A stretch of 64,000 nt of DNA, taken from contig NC_134366.1 of the NCBI RefSeq assembly GCF_035582795.1, positions 35,303,926 through 35,367,925 on the forward strand. Reading direction: 5' to 3'. Below the pieces are notes generated by a model. It ran no database searches and was not told the origin of the DNA. It saw nothing but the letters and a program-made list of their open reading frames with translations. Source of the stretch: Mycteria americana (taxonomy: Eukaryota; Chordata; Aves; Ciconiiformes; Ciconiidae). Within the stretch, counting starts at the first letter, position 1. Each line of letters starts with the position of its first letter. The position numbers and the translations under genes are program-made. Below, piece after piece: positions 1 to 14,019 of the stretch.

Positions 1-1608
1 CTTGCAGGAGTTAGGAAAGGCAAGCCAGTACTACTCCAGATCTTCAGGATTTAAAGGTACTGCAATCTGTGTTGCGGCCTTGATAAGATGTGTTTTCTAT
101 ACAGCACCCTTCCTCTCCATCTTTACCAGACTTGTCACAGTGGGGTCCTGTAACTGAGGCTCTTGGAGCTGCCGCAATGATGCATGCACAATATCAACGC
201 AGTAACACAAATGACCCAATAACTATCATATTTTACATATACATCTTACACAAACTTGATAATATCCCCATCCATTCTGAGGGGGATGGGACTTTTTTTC
301 TATAAAGAACACATTCAACCTCACAAAAATCACAAGGATTTATTGCGGAGAGTTAAGGGAGACAAGCCAAACACAGTCAGCAAACATAGAGATAACTTGC
401 ATAAGTTTTGGAGGTTGACCAGAAACCTTGTACACATATCACAGCTAGACCTGGAGCTTCTGTCTTATGGAGAGAGAAGAGCCACGGTGCATTGCTGGAG
501 TGCCCTGCAAAGAGGCACGCTCCCTTCCTTTCCAGTCCTATCACCTCAAAGAACAGGACGTTTCTTTTCCTGTACCTGGTACAGCAGCTACCAAAATACT
601 CCAAACCATTGCTAAGAAATCATCAACGCAAGATGTTATTGGAAAAAATAACTGACAATTTTTCCACCTTGTTTTGGGTGATTGTTTTTCCTGTTTCACT
701 AAAGGTAGCAACTGAAGCTATGAAGTACATACATTTCATTAACAAAAGAATACTTCTGAAACAAGGAATAAAGAAAATCCACAGAGGCTGTATGTGTCAG
801 AAAAGATTCAGGCAATCAGGTCTTATCAACCTGACTGATCTCAGTCGTTACTGAAAGCACTGAAGTTGTATGCATTGTCTTTTTCATCCCTTTTGCAATC
901 ATCCTTTTCATTTTTTTCAATTTTGTTGACAAAATTAAAGATTAAATCAATTAATAAAGTCCACAGGAGCAAAAGGCAGGAGGGAAAGGCTAGCAAAAAG
1001 CTGTATTAGTATAGGTAAGCACCAAGGTTTCTTAAGGAGGAAACAGCCTTCAATACCAACTTGAGGATGAAAATAAAAGAATGCAGAAGAAACACAGATA
1101 GACAGTATGGCATCTTACATTGTTCTTTGCTAGTCCTTTTCAGTTAGTTATATTTCCTGTGTCCATCATTTCTCATATTTAGGTATTTCTTATGTGGGAA
1201 AGCTGTTACATTTGGCTGACAGTTAAATCCTGTCCTATTAAAAACAGTTGAAAACAGCATTTATTTTTGTAGTTCTGTGACCTCATCCTGCAAATAATTC
1301 TGCTCTGATATATGGGAGAGAGGTATCTCTTACTTTGGGTGACCCAAGCAGAGTAAGACCAAGTGTCTGTTGATTCCTTAGACAGAAGCAGAAAGAGAAG
1401 TGTTCAGATTAACTGACCTCTCACTAAAACTGCCAGGAATATACTGATAGACAGGTTTCCATGTTGATGGAGCAATATGTTGTTAGCATCACTGCCCAGA
1501 TGCCTTGCTTGAAGGACGCTGTTCTTACTGGTTCCAGAAAGACTTCCTCCTCTTTTCTGGTGATGGGTGGCTTTAGTAATACCTTTATATGGGCAGAATC
1601 AGGGGGTT
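1..1608. other. Gene-free AT-rich intergenic DNA
   Basis: Only short overlapping ORFs occur on both strands without family signatures. I see no repeat, RNA gene or promoter in it. Confidence 0.6.
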
Positions 1609-2185
1609 ATAAAATCATAGAATCATAGAATAGTTTGGGTTGTAAGGGACCTTTAAAGGTCATCTAGTCCAACCCCCCTGCAATGAGCAGGGACGTATTC
1701 ATCTAGATTAGGTTGCCCAGAGCCCCATCCAACCTGACCTTGAACACTTCCAGAGATGGGGCATCTACCACCTCTCTGGGCAACCTGTTCCAGTGTTTCA
1801 CCACCCTCATAATAAAAAATTTCTTCCTTGTATCTAGTCTGAATCTACCCTCTTTTAGTTTAAAACTGTTACCCCTTGTCCTATCACTACAGGCCCTACT
1901 AAAAACTCTGTTCCATCTTTCTTATAAGCCCCCTTTTAAGTATTGAAAGGCCTCAATAAGGTGTCCCTGGAGCCTTCTCTTCTCCAGGCTGAACAACCCC
2001 AACTCTCTCAGCCTTTCCTCATAGGAGAGCTGTTCCATCCCTCTGATCATTTCTGTGGCCCTCCTCTGGACTGGCTCCAACAGGTCCATGTCCTTCCTGA
2101 ACTGCGGACTCCAGAGCTGGATGCAGTACTCCAGGTGGGATCTCACCAGAGCAGATCTGTAGTGATGGATGCTCTGTATTAAAAA
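1609..2185 (-). mobile_element. CR1 LINE, 5'-truncated, with avian-type 3' end
   Basis: The reverse strand ends with the CR1 octamer-type tail (plus strand TCATAGAATCATAGAAT at about 1614). It reads the C-terminal end of CR1 ORF2: frame 1922-2233 contains [20 protein letters not shown] and [17 protein letters not shown]. The coding part is interrupted lower down, so the copy is dead. The about 0.6-kb length is typical of 5'-truncated CR1 insertions. This is the clearest marker of an avian or archosaur-like genome in the window. Confidence 0.92.
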
Positions 2186-4914
2186 AATACATTTACAAGT
2201 TTTCACCAAGCACTCATTTGCCTGTAAATGCACCTGGATGATAATTCATCACTTCTTATACAGGTCCCCTGGTGAGAGCAGTGGGAAAGATCTAGCATTA
2301 GGCAATATTATGTGTATTTCCACTTACACATGCAGTCTGTGTGTGGTGCACCTTACTGTGCACAGCATCTTTCCATATATATGGACCACATCTCCAAGTG
2401 AAGCTGTCTCATTTACAGCACTCCTTGCCTCTCCAAATGGAGATGGTTGAGTTTTTACAATTTATTTATGTTTATAAGTAGTGGGTATTGCAGAAACACT
2501 TAGAACAGAGCTGAGATAGGTGGGTCCTGTTAAGGATTCAGTCTTGATTTTCTGTATTTCCCCTGTACTGAGGGATTCCAGTTGAGGGTGTATCTAATTG
2601 TTCATGTGAGACTGAGTGTGAAGGGTGTTTTCATGCAAGTCTTATAAATTAATAAACATAAATGTGTTTATTAAGAGTGTGCAGATTTACACCTCCCTTC
2701 ATATCCTGGAGAATATTTCACTGTCACAGAGATAAATCGCCTTCTGAGTAGAAGGAAATAAATTCTGGTTTACATCTGTATTCTTTAAAACACCAGAGAC
2801 TCTCTCAAAACAATTTCAGCAACAGCCTTTTGTGACAAATGCCTAGACTTGCCATGGAGAGCTTGCAACATGGAGAGTTGTTCTTTGGAAGTTTCCTCTC
2901 ATTTTTAATTGGGCCCAGGGGTCTGTTTGTGCCAGATCTGTGAGGCTTTGCCCAGGACCTACCACAAAATTTTGTTACAGGATTGAGACCCTGGAAAATG
3001 ACCAAGTTACTGATATCTGATTGCTGCCTCCAAGGACGTGCACATCCTGATACGCGTGGCAGATTTAGAAGAAGCACGTCAAGACCTGATTGATCTTTGC
3101 AGCTTGAAGACTGGCTAGAACTCTTACACTCACCACAACCACATCTTGCATTTGCACACCCAAAATGCAAGATACACCCAGGAGCACTCTGAGAGCACAT
3201 ACTGTGTTGAGCACATGAGTAAATTGGAGCCTGGAGGAAAGGATATGAACCTTTTTCGGGAGAATAGGAAACATGCCTTGCTAAGAATTTTACAGTTAAT
3301 TAAAACCACCTTAAAAAAGTTTCTCAGCTTGTCAGTGTTTATTTATTCCCTCTTCAGGCATCCCTTCTGTCCCCTTACCACTTTGCATTTTGTGGTAATT
3401 AGTAAAATATGTAGAAAGATTTTTTTTTAACTGAAAAATGAAAAGTCTAGGCACAGTCTGCATTTTGATCCAAAGCTTTTCTGTGGATGACACATTTTTG
3501 GATCCTATCTGATTCTGGTGTCATACTGCTGGCACTAAACTGTATTTACTCTTGTTGTGCCTAATCATATATGCTAGTAATATCTGGGAAGATATTGGCA
3601 ATGTAGGTGAGACAGATCTGAAGGGCAGATGATCCAAAATTTTAAATAGCTCCCCAAGAGGGGGAGTGTCTGGCAAAGAAGTTTGCCATATTAAAAATAT
3701 TTAAGTCCTAGGTGTAGTTGTTCCAAACAGAGATGTATATTGGAGTAATATGACCACCCAGAGCCAGGGAAAAGAATTACATCAGTGGACAGAGCACAGC
3801 AGATCGGCACAAGGCAAGAGAGAGGCCACTGGTGAACAGGGGTGCATTTTTAGTGGCTGACTATTAAAATGAAAGCTTATGAAATTCACTTTTTGTCCTC
3901 CATTCAAATTCACCATTTGCACTGGGAGTCAGTCCACTGGTGTTGGTAATGTTGTTTCAAAAGGAGAATTAGGTTAAGAAATAACTTTGTTCCTTCTTTT
4001 TTCTATCAAAGGATGAGGCAGCCTTGCCAAGACCCATGCTGGTGCCAGCGTAACCCTGACCATCGGGCACCCCAGCCATCTGACAAGCTGGGTCGTTGTC
4101 ATGGGGGACGTCTCACGACCACTGACCAAATCCGTCCTGTGGCTTCCTGCCGGCCCCCACCCCACACTCCCCACAGATTCACCTGGCTTTCCAGGTCTCA
4201 CCACCCCAACCCCTTCCCCTGCCAGCCTAGTTCCCAGCAGTCCTGGTGCAGGGACAGCCAGAGCATCACAAAGGCAAAATCTAGGCTGTAAACTAGTTTG
4301 GGGGAAGTTTCAGCAGCTCTCTGACTGGCGTGGCTGCAGGATGGAGCAGCTCCTGGGAGCAGCACCGTGTCCTCTCCAGCCAAGGCGGAGAGGCTGCCCT
4401 CAGGGTCCTGGGGCAATAACTGGCTCTAATGTCCCTGGCCAGCCTCACTGGGGCCTCACCCTCCAGCTCCCAACCTCTTCAACCCAGCAAACCCAGAGTC
4501 CCGCATTTGCCAAAAAAATTACTGTTCAGAGTGCAAACTAGAGTTGGCTGCATCTCCCTGTACCTTTCCATGTTTGTCTGGTAAGAGAGGGATAACTGTA
4601 AAGATAGATTTGCTTCTTTTTTTGCTCTCCAAGAGATACGAGGATGCTGAGAAACAGCAGTCTATCAAATACCAGGGATAGCTATGCTACAGCACTTCTG
4701 TCTGGCAACTGCTGTTCCTTTCTCCAGTGACAAAAATATTTTAATCTGGGCTATTCTCTGGAAACTGAAATTCTGGAAAATATTTTTTCATATGTCACTT
4801 GAATCTGTTTGAGCTTTGCCAATGTCTTTTACTGTATTTCCACTTAGATACCCAGCTTTAAAATGTCCTCATAACAACTTAGCAAGTTTTCAGATGACAT
4901 ATAACCAGGAGAAG
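2186..4914. other. Intergenic DNA with a GC-rich patch at 4010-4545
   Basis: Mostly AT-rich and featureless. The patch 4010-4545 is clearly more GC-rich, C-rich on the plus strand and CpG-poor, with open frames in two phases that show no recognisable domain. It could be an unrecognised repeat or an old exon. The 131-aa minus frame at 2805-3200 has no recognisable motif. Confidence 0.5.
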
Positions 4915-5250
4915 GATCAATACACCAGACAACAGGGCTGCCATTCACAGGGATCTAAACAGGCTGAAGAAATGGGCTGACAGAAACCTCATGAGGACCC
5001 TGTCCCTGGGACAAAGTAATGCCATGTAGCAGGACAGTCTGGGAGCTGACTGGGGACCAACTTTGCAGAGAAGGACCTGGGGATCCTGGTGGTTGGTAAG
5101 TTGGGCAGTATGATCTTGCAGTGACAAAGGCTAACCACGTGCTGGGCATCATTTACAGTACTGCATCAGCTGAAGAAAATCTATACAGCACTTGTAAGGC
5201 CACTCCTGGAGTGCTGTATTCAATTTTGGGATCCCCAGCAGCAGTTTAGC
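4915..5250 (+). mobile_element. CR1 LINE fragment (ORF2 3' half), degraded
   Basis: Plus-strand DNA matches the CR1 pattern in order. The RDLNRLKKWADRNLM-like stretch (about 4951-4993) is followed by the 'gagaaggacctggggatcctggt' type segment near 5068. Then come the ATCATTTACAG region and the 'aaggccactcctggagtgctgtattcaattttggg' type segment near 5196-5231. Stops and indels interrupt it. Recognition is from memory of CR1 consensus, not an alignment. Confidence 0.8.
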
Positions 5251-8200
5251 ATAATGTTAGATTAAACTTGTTCCTGGAAAATGGGAAAAGATGAAGAAAC
5301 AGGGTTCTAAAGCATACATCTGACCACTGTAGAACTGTTTCTAAGTCAGACATTCAAATAACACTACTTATGGTGTTCACAAACAGCACAGCACCTCATG
5401 GTTGCTGGGAAGCTGGAGTTAAGAAAATAGGTTGATTTAGTGCATATATTGAATGGGCTTCACATAACACAAGGCGTATATGGAGAAGGACCACACTGCA
5501 GTGTTGCTTTCATCTGTAGGAGGACAGTTGAGTATGCAATATCTCTACCATCTTTAGTCTGTTTAAACCTACACAGTGCCAACTTCCATACTGGTTGGCA
5601 ATGAGGCAAATTTAGCTCTTTGCTTGAGAGATGAACTTGCCTTTCTGTATGTTGTTTGAAAAAGCAAAAAAAGCCCCTTGCCTCCTGCACCTTCGAACAC
5701 GTAAGCAAGACAAAGGAACAAAGAAAATTTTAAAATTCCTGTTTTCTGAATTATCTTCGAAGGCATGTTTTAGCAAGATTATTTTATGCTTCCTTTTTAA
5801 AAATATAGGAGTGGGTTTTGCCAAAATATATTATTCTGTCAAAACATGTCATTTTTCATTAAATTTTTATCAGGATACAAAAGGAATAAGTGGCACTTTA
5901 GCCGAACAATAAGGAAACTGCTTGGACTGCAGAAGACCCATTTCCTTGCTTTGCCTCATTTGAAGAGGTTAGAGAGTAAAAATAATATTAAGAGTTATTG
6001 GGTTTTTTCTAGTCCTATCTGGTCAGCTATATTTTTTGGTGGAAGGGCTTGATTTTGTGCTGCACACAGTCTAAAAGTTAAATTTATTCTGAAACTTTGG
6101 TCACTATCACAACGCATTGTTGTTCTGCTGGTCTGCTTTAGAGCTCAGAGTCTCAGAGACTGGATTTGATGCCTTCTTGCTTCATATGGGGTTACTGCAC
6201 GAACAGGTCAGCACTGTTGTTTCAGTCACCAGCAAGAGGCAGAATCTGCAGAGAAGTTGTCTGAGAGAAAAAAATACTTGATAGACAATCAGCAACCATG
6301 CAGGAGAGCTCCTTTTATTTATTTTTCTCTCATTACTGCGAGATGTCTTGCCTATTTCTCTATCTCCCTTTTTATTTAATTCCCAAAAGTAACTGCACTA
6401 CACCTGATAATCCTTTTGAAGCAATACTGTGTTTGCCTCCCATTACTGAAAATTTACATTTTTCACATTGATTCTTTAACTATAGAAGATCAGATTAAAT
6501 AAGGACTATTCCAAGTTCTACTGTCAGGCAGGACAAAAAATCCAGTTTGCTAGAGATGCCATGAACTTTGCTGTTAAGAGTCTGGTGATGAAAAATGGTG
6601 GTTTCCAAGATGATTTCTTTTTGTGATGTAAAAAGTTCTTTATGTTGCAGAAATTAGCAAAATAAAGCTAGAACAACCTAGTAAAAAAAGTCTGTATCCC
6701 ACTGTGGCCTTTGATATCCAGAAAATGTGATCTTTTTCAGAGTAAGTTCATAACGATAAAAATAAAGTTCAGAACAAACATGATTTAACTGAAGTGGGTG
6801 TTTTAATTATACTTAGTGTATACCACCCTCCCTCATACTGCAGTTTTATTGGCGACTAGAAGACCTGATAATACTGCATTATATAAAAAGATAGCAGAGT
6901 CACCGTGTCTTGGTATGATTTTCAAGGGATCATAGAGGATGGGTACTCAGACCACAAATGAGTAGTGTGGTATTTAATCATAAGAGTTTCAGAGCCAAGA
7001 GGCTGGCATAGTTATATAATTGTGTTGTATCTCAATGTTTTAAAATTGTTTAGCTCCAGGACATCACACATTCCCCTACATGGAGACTTATATGGTCAAC
7101 TTTTGCCATTATATTCCATGCAAGCGTTGAACAAATTCTTTTCCTGGAAGTGTTAAGAATACAGCTTCAGACCTAAAATTAAAGACTGATTATAGTAGAA
7201 TAAAACTGAAGAACAGATAATAAGGGTTATTCAGAATAGTTAGTCACCATTACACCCACACCAGCATTTCAAGGACGTTGCAGAAATCTTTTAGTAATAC
7301 TTCAGGGCATTCAAGTATGGTGGAGCTATCTAAAAACATATGTCTGCAATACATTCTTAATCTGGCATCAGCATTTTAAGGCAAATGTCTCAATGGATAT
7401 ATTAGTTTTAAGAACATAAGTAGCATGTAAGCATTGTTGATCACATCTCAAAGGACACATTTGATGGAAGTTTAGAGCTTTGTGACATTTCTTTTGTGCA
7501 TCCATCTCACTCAGATGTCCCCATCCTACAAGGCTTGTCCCTTAAAATTGAAATTTGACATATTAGCATTTGTTGACACCTGTGGATGAGGGAAAAGCAC
7601 TTCTCTTCAGTTGCCCTATGGGAGAGCAAATGCTAAAAATACAATTTGCTGTACTGGTGATTTCATTATGATTTACCTAACTGGTGCCACAGCTGTAGAA
7701 AGACAACTACTGTCCAGTCTTGAGGGGTTTACAGGGAGGATGACTACTACTTTTACTTATTATTAACCTAGTGAAGTTTAATAGTGTTAATCTGTAAGAA
7801 AACAGGATGCAGTTTTCCTTATCCAGCTTAAAAATGAGTATCAGCAAGTTGCAGACTAAGAGCAGGAAAGCTGTTAGTTTGCTCTGCTTCAGCATGACTC
7901 CATTGAGGCCAATTGAGCTATACCAGTTTGCATCAGATAAGATAGATAAACTGTCATCATGTCACTGCCAGTCCAATTTGACTGAGGAATAATTCCAATT
8001 GATATAAGTGGAAATGGAATGCTACTTTCAGCCTCTGTATCAGCGAGGATGATGAAGACTTAGTAGAAGGTGGTTCAACTTCAGCAATTGCCAGCACTTT
8101 GGGTTTTAGAAACCTCCTTTGACCCGTTGGGTTGGTCACATCCCCTCAGCCAGTGTGCTCTCCCATCCTTGTCACTGTTCTGCTTCACTGGAGGATGTAC

Positions 8201-11200
8201 CAGGACTATGCTGGCATTGCTTATTGCTGATACCCAACGAGGAAAATCAGTTATCACACCAGGTCCACTTGACAGCCACAGAGACAGCCTCTATGGCAGC
8301 CAACAGAGACAGCTGCTGTTCAACATCAACCTTTCCCTGTCTTCTCCAAGGAAAAGCAAGAAAACTGTGATTTTTTCACTGCGAAGCCCTCAGAAAAGAT
8401 AAATCTTGTGATCTTGTACAAAAATGTAGAGAGTTCCTTAGCAATGTACAAGAACAGGGGAAGGTTAAGACAAATGGGGATGATTTGATCCAGTGTGGAT
8501 ACTCCAGATGGAAACCCAAACTTGTTCCCTTGCTACAGTGGAAGTACAAAAGGGATAACAACTGGTCCTCAAGTTTCTTATGTTACTCCACTGTACACAG
8601 CTAGATTGGGTTATTACCTTGTCTGCTTGCTCAGAAACATGTTCAGCTAATACTCTGCAGGGCAAATGCAGGGACTTGCTGCAAGTTCTATGCTTACTTC
8701 AGTTTGAAAATAGTTTCCTGACTTTGTTTGTGCTTCCCTTTTGGCTTTTAAATGCTTAGGTTTCAAAATTCTGAACTTTCTTTTAATCCTTAGTTTCTAC
8801 TTTATTATAATTTTGTGTGTTTAACTTCGCCAGATGTCTAATTTGTCTGATACAACCAGGGAATGTTTTCCAAATTGGTAATTCTTTTCTGTCTTTTCAC
8901 CCCTCTACCAATTTCCTTGAATGGAGAGAAATTACAGCCATCCTCATAAAAGCAAACCAAAGCCCAAGATGTTTTTATGAACTGATGAAACTAAGTGCTC
9001 AGGAATTTTTTTAAACCGCTGTAGACCTTGTTGAAGCCTGTTAACTGCCATTTTAACACAAGTAGCTATTTCAGTGCCTTCTTTCACAGTAGCATTTTTT
9101 GATGTTTTAGAATTTATCTGGACACATCCACTATCCACTGGCATTACAATTGTTTGAATAAGTCTTGGGTACAAATCATGTACAAACTCATTTTTTTCAG
9201 AATACATAGAGGGGAGACTGTTGGGATTTTGGGGGTTTTCTGAGTATTTTGGGTTTGTTTGTTTGACAGGTATTAAAATCTTAAAAGCATGGTTAAACTT
9301 GTGCATGCCAAAAGCCTTTAAAATCCAGCAAAAGCCAGTAAAACCAACACAGAGGGATAGGCAGTCATGAGTTTCCTTAGCATCGAGAAGATCTAGAAGG
9401 TGATTTCAGTAGTTAACACCCTGAGAGTCAGATGAAGCCTGCAATTGCGGGTATCTGGCCCAAGGATTTCTGATCTTCATATGAGGTGACTCAGAGCAAG
9501 GTGTCCATTAGTATGTGGCCAAACTGTGATATTTGAAAGACTATTCCTGGATTTACAGTTCTAGTCAAGATACTTATGTTCTAAATTCACACTGAGTAGC
9601 ACTTTATTCATACTTTCTGATGACATATGGGCCTACGTGTACTTCGTATACCTTCTTATATTTTATAAGAGAGTCTAAACAAAAAAATTCCTGTGGCTTT
9701 CAGTGAGATCAGTTGTCACCCTTGAGAATATATTTAAAAGTTAGTGGGATATAAAAAGTCATTTTAATGCATCTTCTGCTGCTGGTCTAATGTTACTCTC
9801 TCAGTGCTTATCTAATGTAAAAAAATACACAAATATTTCTCCAACGCCCACCTAAGCTATAAAAACAGCAGTATAGGATTACCACCAGACTCTAGCCCTA
9901 CTCCTGCAGAAGAGGTAAAATATCTCTCAGTAGATAACTACCCATATTTTATGCTGCACTTCTAACAACTTTACTGCACTATTCCCAGTATAGACTTGGG
10001 TTTTCTGGAAGCAAAAAAAATTTGTAGACATTCCTCTAAGGGGTTTTTGCTTCACAAAATTGGGCCCAGGGTCTCAGAAGCCACGCTGTGCAAAGCTGGG
10101 TGGTGGTTTACAGGATGAATGAGTCCTAACAGAACATGGCAGGAAAAAAAAAACAACTCCTTGTAACACAACTGCAGGTAGCTGTGTCTTAAACTCATTT
10201 GTTGAGTGTGTAGGTATGACCAAAACCTGATGAAAGTATGTATATATACTACTCCCCCAGGAGAAATATTTAATTTAGCAGTGTTTCTTGAGTTGTCTGG
10301 ACCTGTCTCAATAGGAAAATTTACCAGCTTAACTATACCACTGTAATTCCCCATGGGGACGGAAGGAATAAGTGTATCTGTGAAGGCAGTTATAGCTCTG
10401 GCAGTAAATTTCTCCAGATAGACAAACCCTTCAGGTTTTGCCCGCAACAGGAAAATTCAGACCTGATATTCACAAGACTTAACTGATGAAGTTGCAGCAC
10501 AGAGACAACACAGCTGCTTAACCTTAAGGGAAAGAGCAACAGGACCTGTTTGTACTTTACAGTATACGCTAACATATAAAGGACTATCATTGCCTAGTTT
10601 GGTATCGTTTTGTGCCCACTCAGTGCTCTGTACACCTCAATTTTATTTGGATTAGACATTGATCATTTGAACCAAACTCATAACTGATTTAGCTCGTTAG
10701 ACTCAACTTAATGAAGAAGCCTGTGCTATCCCCCCCCATGGTGGAAGGCCAGATAGGCAAAGTGCCAGATTTTGCCAGCAAAGAGATCACGTGAGAGGCA
10801 TTATACTAAGATCCCAAATGGATTCAACCTATCCTAGAGAAGCAGACCTACAAAAGAACATTATTTCCTTATCTAGTCAATGACAGAGTTGTTACACAGA
10901 GATGCTTTGCAGACTTGGAGAAATAGATCCTATCAGCCTTAATTTGCCTGAATTTGCATATCCAGAGCTGCCTTTAAGAGGCTTCCAAACCCATTTCACT
11001 TCTTGCCTGACCACGTAGACACATTATAACTTTTCTTCTTTTTCTTCAGCTGGTGGGACAAGATCTGCTCTCTGTCCAGAATGGAAGGACCTGCATTACA
11101 ATCACTTACCAACCGTCAGCAGCACAGAGCACAGTTATTCTTCTTGTTGTTACCAATGGAAAAATAACAAGAATTCACCAGCAGTGATGGCAAGACATGA

Positions 11201-14019
11201 AGCATATTTTAATTTAGTAAATGCACAAACACTGCCATAAAACATCAGTAGCTTGAGGTCTTCTTTAGAAATGAGCTGTCAGGAGGGAAAAAAAAAAAAA
11301 AAAAGCAGTTAGTATCAAAGGGTGTTGCCTGACCTGGTGGGTTTACAGCCTTTTTTTTGTTCCTAGTACATAAGTCCTATTTAGGACTAGGAGTCTTTTA
11401 ACCTGATCAGTATTCCTGCCTTCAGAGAATACATACACACTTTTTATATTGAGCTGAATATGAATGTGGGCTGCAGATAATTTTTCAGCTTTTCACTCAA
11501 GTGCTCACCCCCTCTTTTCCTACTCCATAAAATATGCAATTGAGCAGACTCCCTTGGAGCTAACAGTGACAAATATAATTAATTAGCTGTATAATCTGAA
11601 ATTGTTGTTCTAGTTTTTATGTTAATTTTTGTAAGAGGTAGTTTAAATCATTAAACTGAACTCTTGATGCTATGGACTATAGTGATGGACCTGATCTGGA
11701 AGCTCAAATTAAACAAATTAAAATTTGTAAAATAGTTTGATCTAGTTTCAGACCTCTTAGCTCAGCCCAGCTCAAATTTAAGTTAAATTAGTATTTAGTC
11801 CTTTAACCACTTCCAGTCCCAACTTAAACTGCTACAGATCCCTTTTAGAGATTTGTATTCTGCTCCTGAATTGTCTGTCCTTGGACACCGTAAATGTTTG
11901 CTTCCTATGCTTCAATTTCTCTTTCTGTAAATCTGTTACTGCTAGCCACCTCCACCTGTAAAGTACCGTAAAACCAACTGATAGAAAAATGCTAATAAGG
12001 AGCAAATGTCATAAAAAATATTTGTCATGAGGGTCACATTTTGCAGAGAAGCTTGAGGTTTGTGACTAATGAAATGTCTGTATTTTCTTTTTCACATTTG
12101 TACATAAATTATAATTTAACTGGCAATGTGGTTGGCACACATTGTGGTTACATGGAGTAAGTGTAGGTGCACAACCTCAAGGCTAAATTGGGCTTCTTTA
12201 AAGGAGAATTGGAAAGAAAAGGAGTCTTTTACCATTTTTATCAGTCAATTTTCAGCATATAACAACATCAAAGTTTCATGGTTTTCTTAAGATTTTTCTT
12301 CTGCTTATTTTCTGGAAGAAATCTCAGTTCACTGGTTGTGGTGAAGTATCCTGCAGAGTTAGATGCCCAGAACAGGAAATCTCAACTCATAATAGAAGAC
12401 TACTGACTCCCTCAGAGATGCACATAATCCCACAGCTGCCTAGCATATACGAAGAGTTCAAGAAGTGTTAATAAAACATGTATTCTTGACAAACTGGATA
12501 AACTGTCTGAAAAATAGGTTGCATAAGTGCTTAAGTTTCAATCTCTTGTGATGATGAATCCTTCAGTGCACTAAGGGATTCACCACCAGTTCAATAACGA
12601 TCATGACTTTACCAATGGTTTGGAAAATGGTAGGGGTTTTGTTTTCCATTTATTGTGTGACCCATGGTATTATTGAAGTTACATGGGGACGGGGGGGTGG
12701 GGGTGGGGGAATGCTTTATTATTAATCAGTCTAATTATGACTCAATCATGGGTTTAGGAAATTAGAAATGTATTTTCAAATTTGTCAAAGCACTAAAGAT
12801 CTTTAAAACTTTTATGGCTAAGTAATCTGTGCATCATTTTTTAATGAAGAATAAGCTTGGCTGAAATACATAAGCAATGGTACCTGAGGTGCTTCTAAAC
12901 AGCATATGCCAAATATGACCCACTTCTGAGTTTCGGGCAGACATATCTTCTAAAAGCATTTACTGAACCATAACTAAGTCACACTATGGTGCACAAAGCC
13001 TAGAATAAACACAGGCCAATATCACAAAAAGGATTTATTAGACTTGCAGGTGGAGTGCCTAAAGCAGACCTTAAGACTTTCTCAGCTAAGGATGGATATA
13101 CGGTATATCAAAGTATAATGCACAAAATAGAATGAAGTGCCCTTGATTCATATTGCTTTAAAATAAAAGAGCGAAGATATTCACATGATATTAGCATTTG
13201 AAATTAATAAAGAATACAGAAACTTTATCAAGATGATTTTCCATAAGCCAAAAATTATTCAGGCAGCCCAAGTCAAACACATTAAATCTGAATCTTACAT
13301 GTTTTATCTCAGATACAAAGAAAAGCTACTGAATAACATTTCCCTGAATTTAGCCTGAAATATATAGGAATATGAGACAGTCTCTAACAGTGTACCTCAA
13401 GACTAGTATTCATCTCAATCATCGCGAATAAGCTGGAAAAGAATTGCTGGATATAATGAGCTTGGTTTTTTCCATTACAGTCATGAAACTGTGTTACTCA
13501 AGATAATGGGAATATAGGCAAATAAGCTAATGCCATTTTGTGCAAAGAGGATGCTCAATGCAATTTTAACTTACATTCACCCCTCATATACTGTAAATAG
13601 CTTAAAAGAAATCAACTCTTAAGCTCAAAATACGGCATCTGCTCAAGACATGGACTGAGTCAAATCTGCAAATAAGCCAAAAGGTTGGTCCTCTTTGACC
13701 AGTGGAGCTGCAGTGCTCTTTGCGAAAAACCTGCAACAGTCACTGAGAAGTGTGAAGCCTTCCAGAAAGTGTGGCAATAAAAGCAAGCCCTGACAGCTAG
13801 ACAACAGCAGGGCTCCCAGGCTGGTAGTCACAGTGGGACTGAAACAACAGGCAACCCTTTACATCAGGGATAGAACAGACCAGGCAGACCTTCTGCACAA
13901 GAACAGGTCCATGGATTCAAGTTTTGCAGTCTTCTTTTTTACATGAGCTTGGACAAATCTAAAACCATTCACTAACTCACAGGTGTGAGCAAGGTGACTC
14001 TTCTGACTTCTGCCAGAGT
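5251..14019. other. Gene-free AT-rich intergenic DNA
   Basis: No credible gene on either strand. The longest frame (120 aa, minus, 8944-9306) shows no family signature. There is an A-run at 11287-11304 and no other repeat that I recognise. Confidence 0.55.

Noticed and set aside
1922..2233. 103-aa minus-strand frame as a possible host gene
   Set aside because: It is the C-terminal end of CR1 ORF2 in a truncated LINE.
2805..3200. 131-aa minus-strand frame
   Set aside because: No recognisable motif, no splice or promoter context, and an overlapping frame of similar character.
8944..9306. 120-aa minus-strand frame
   Set aside because: Ordinary AT-rich intergenic sequence with no family resemblance. 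One frame of this length is expected by chance.
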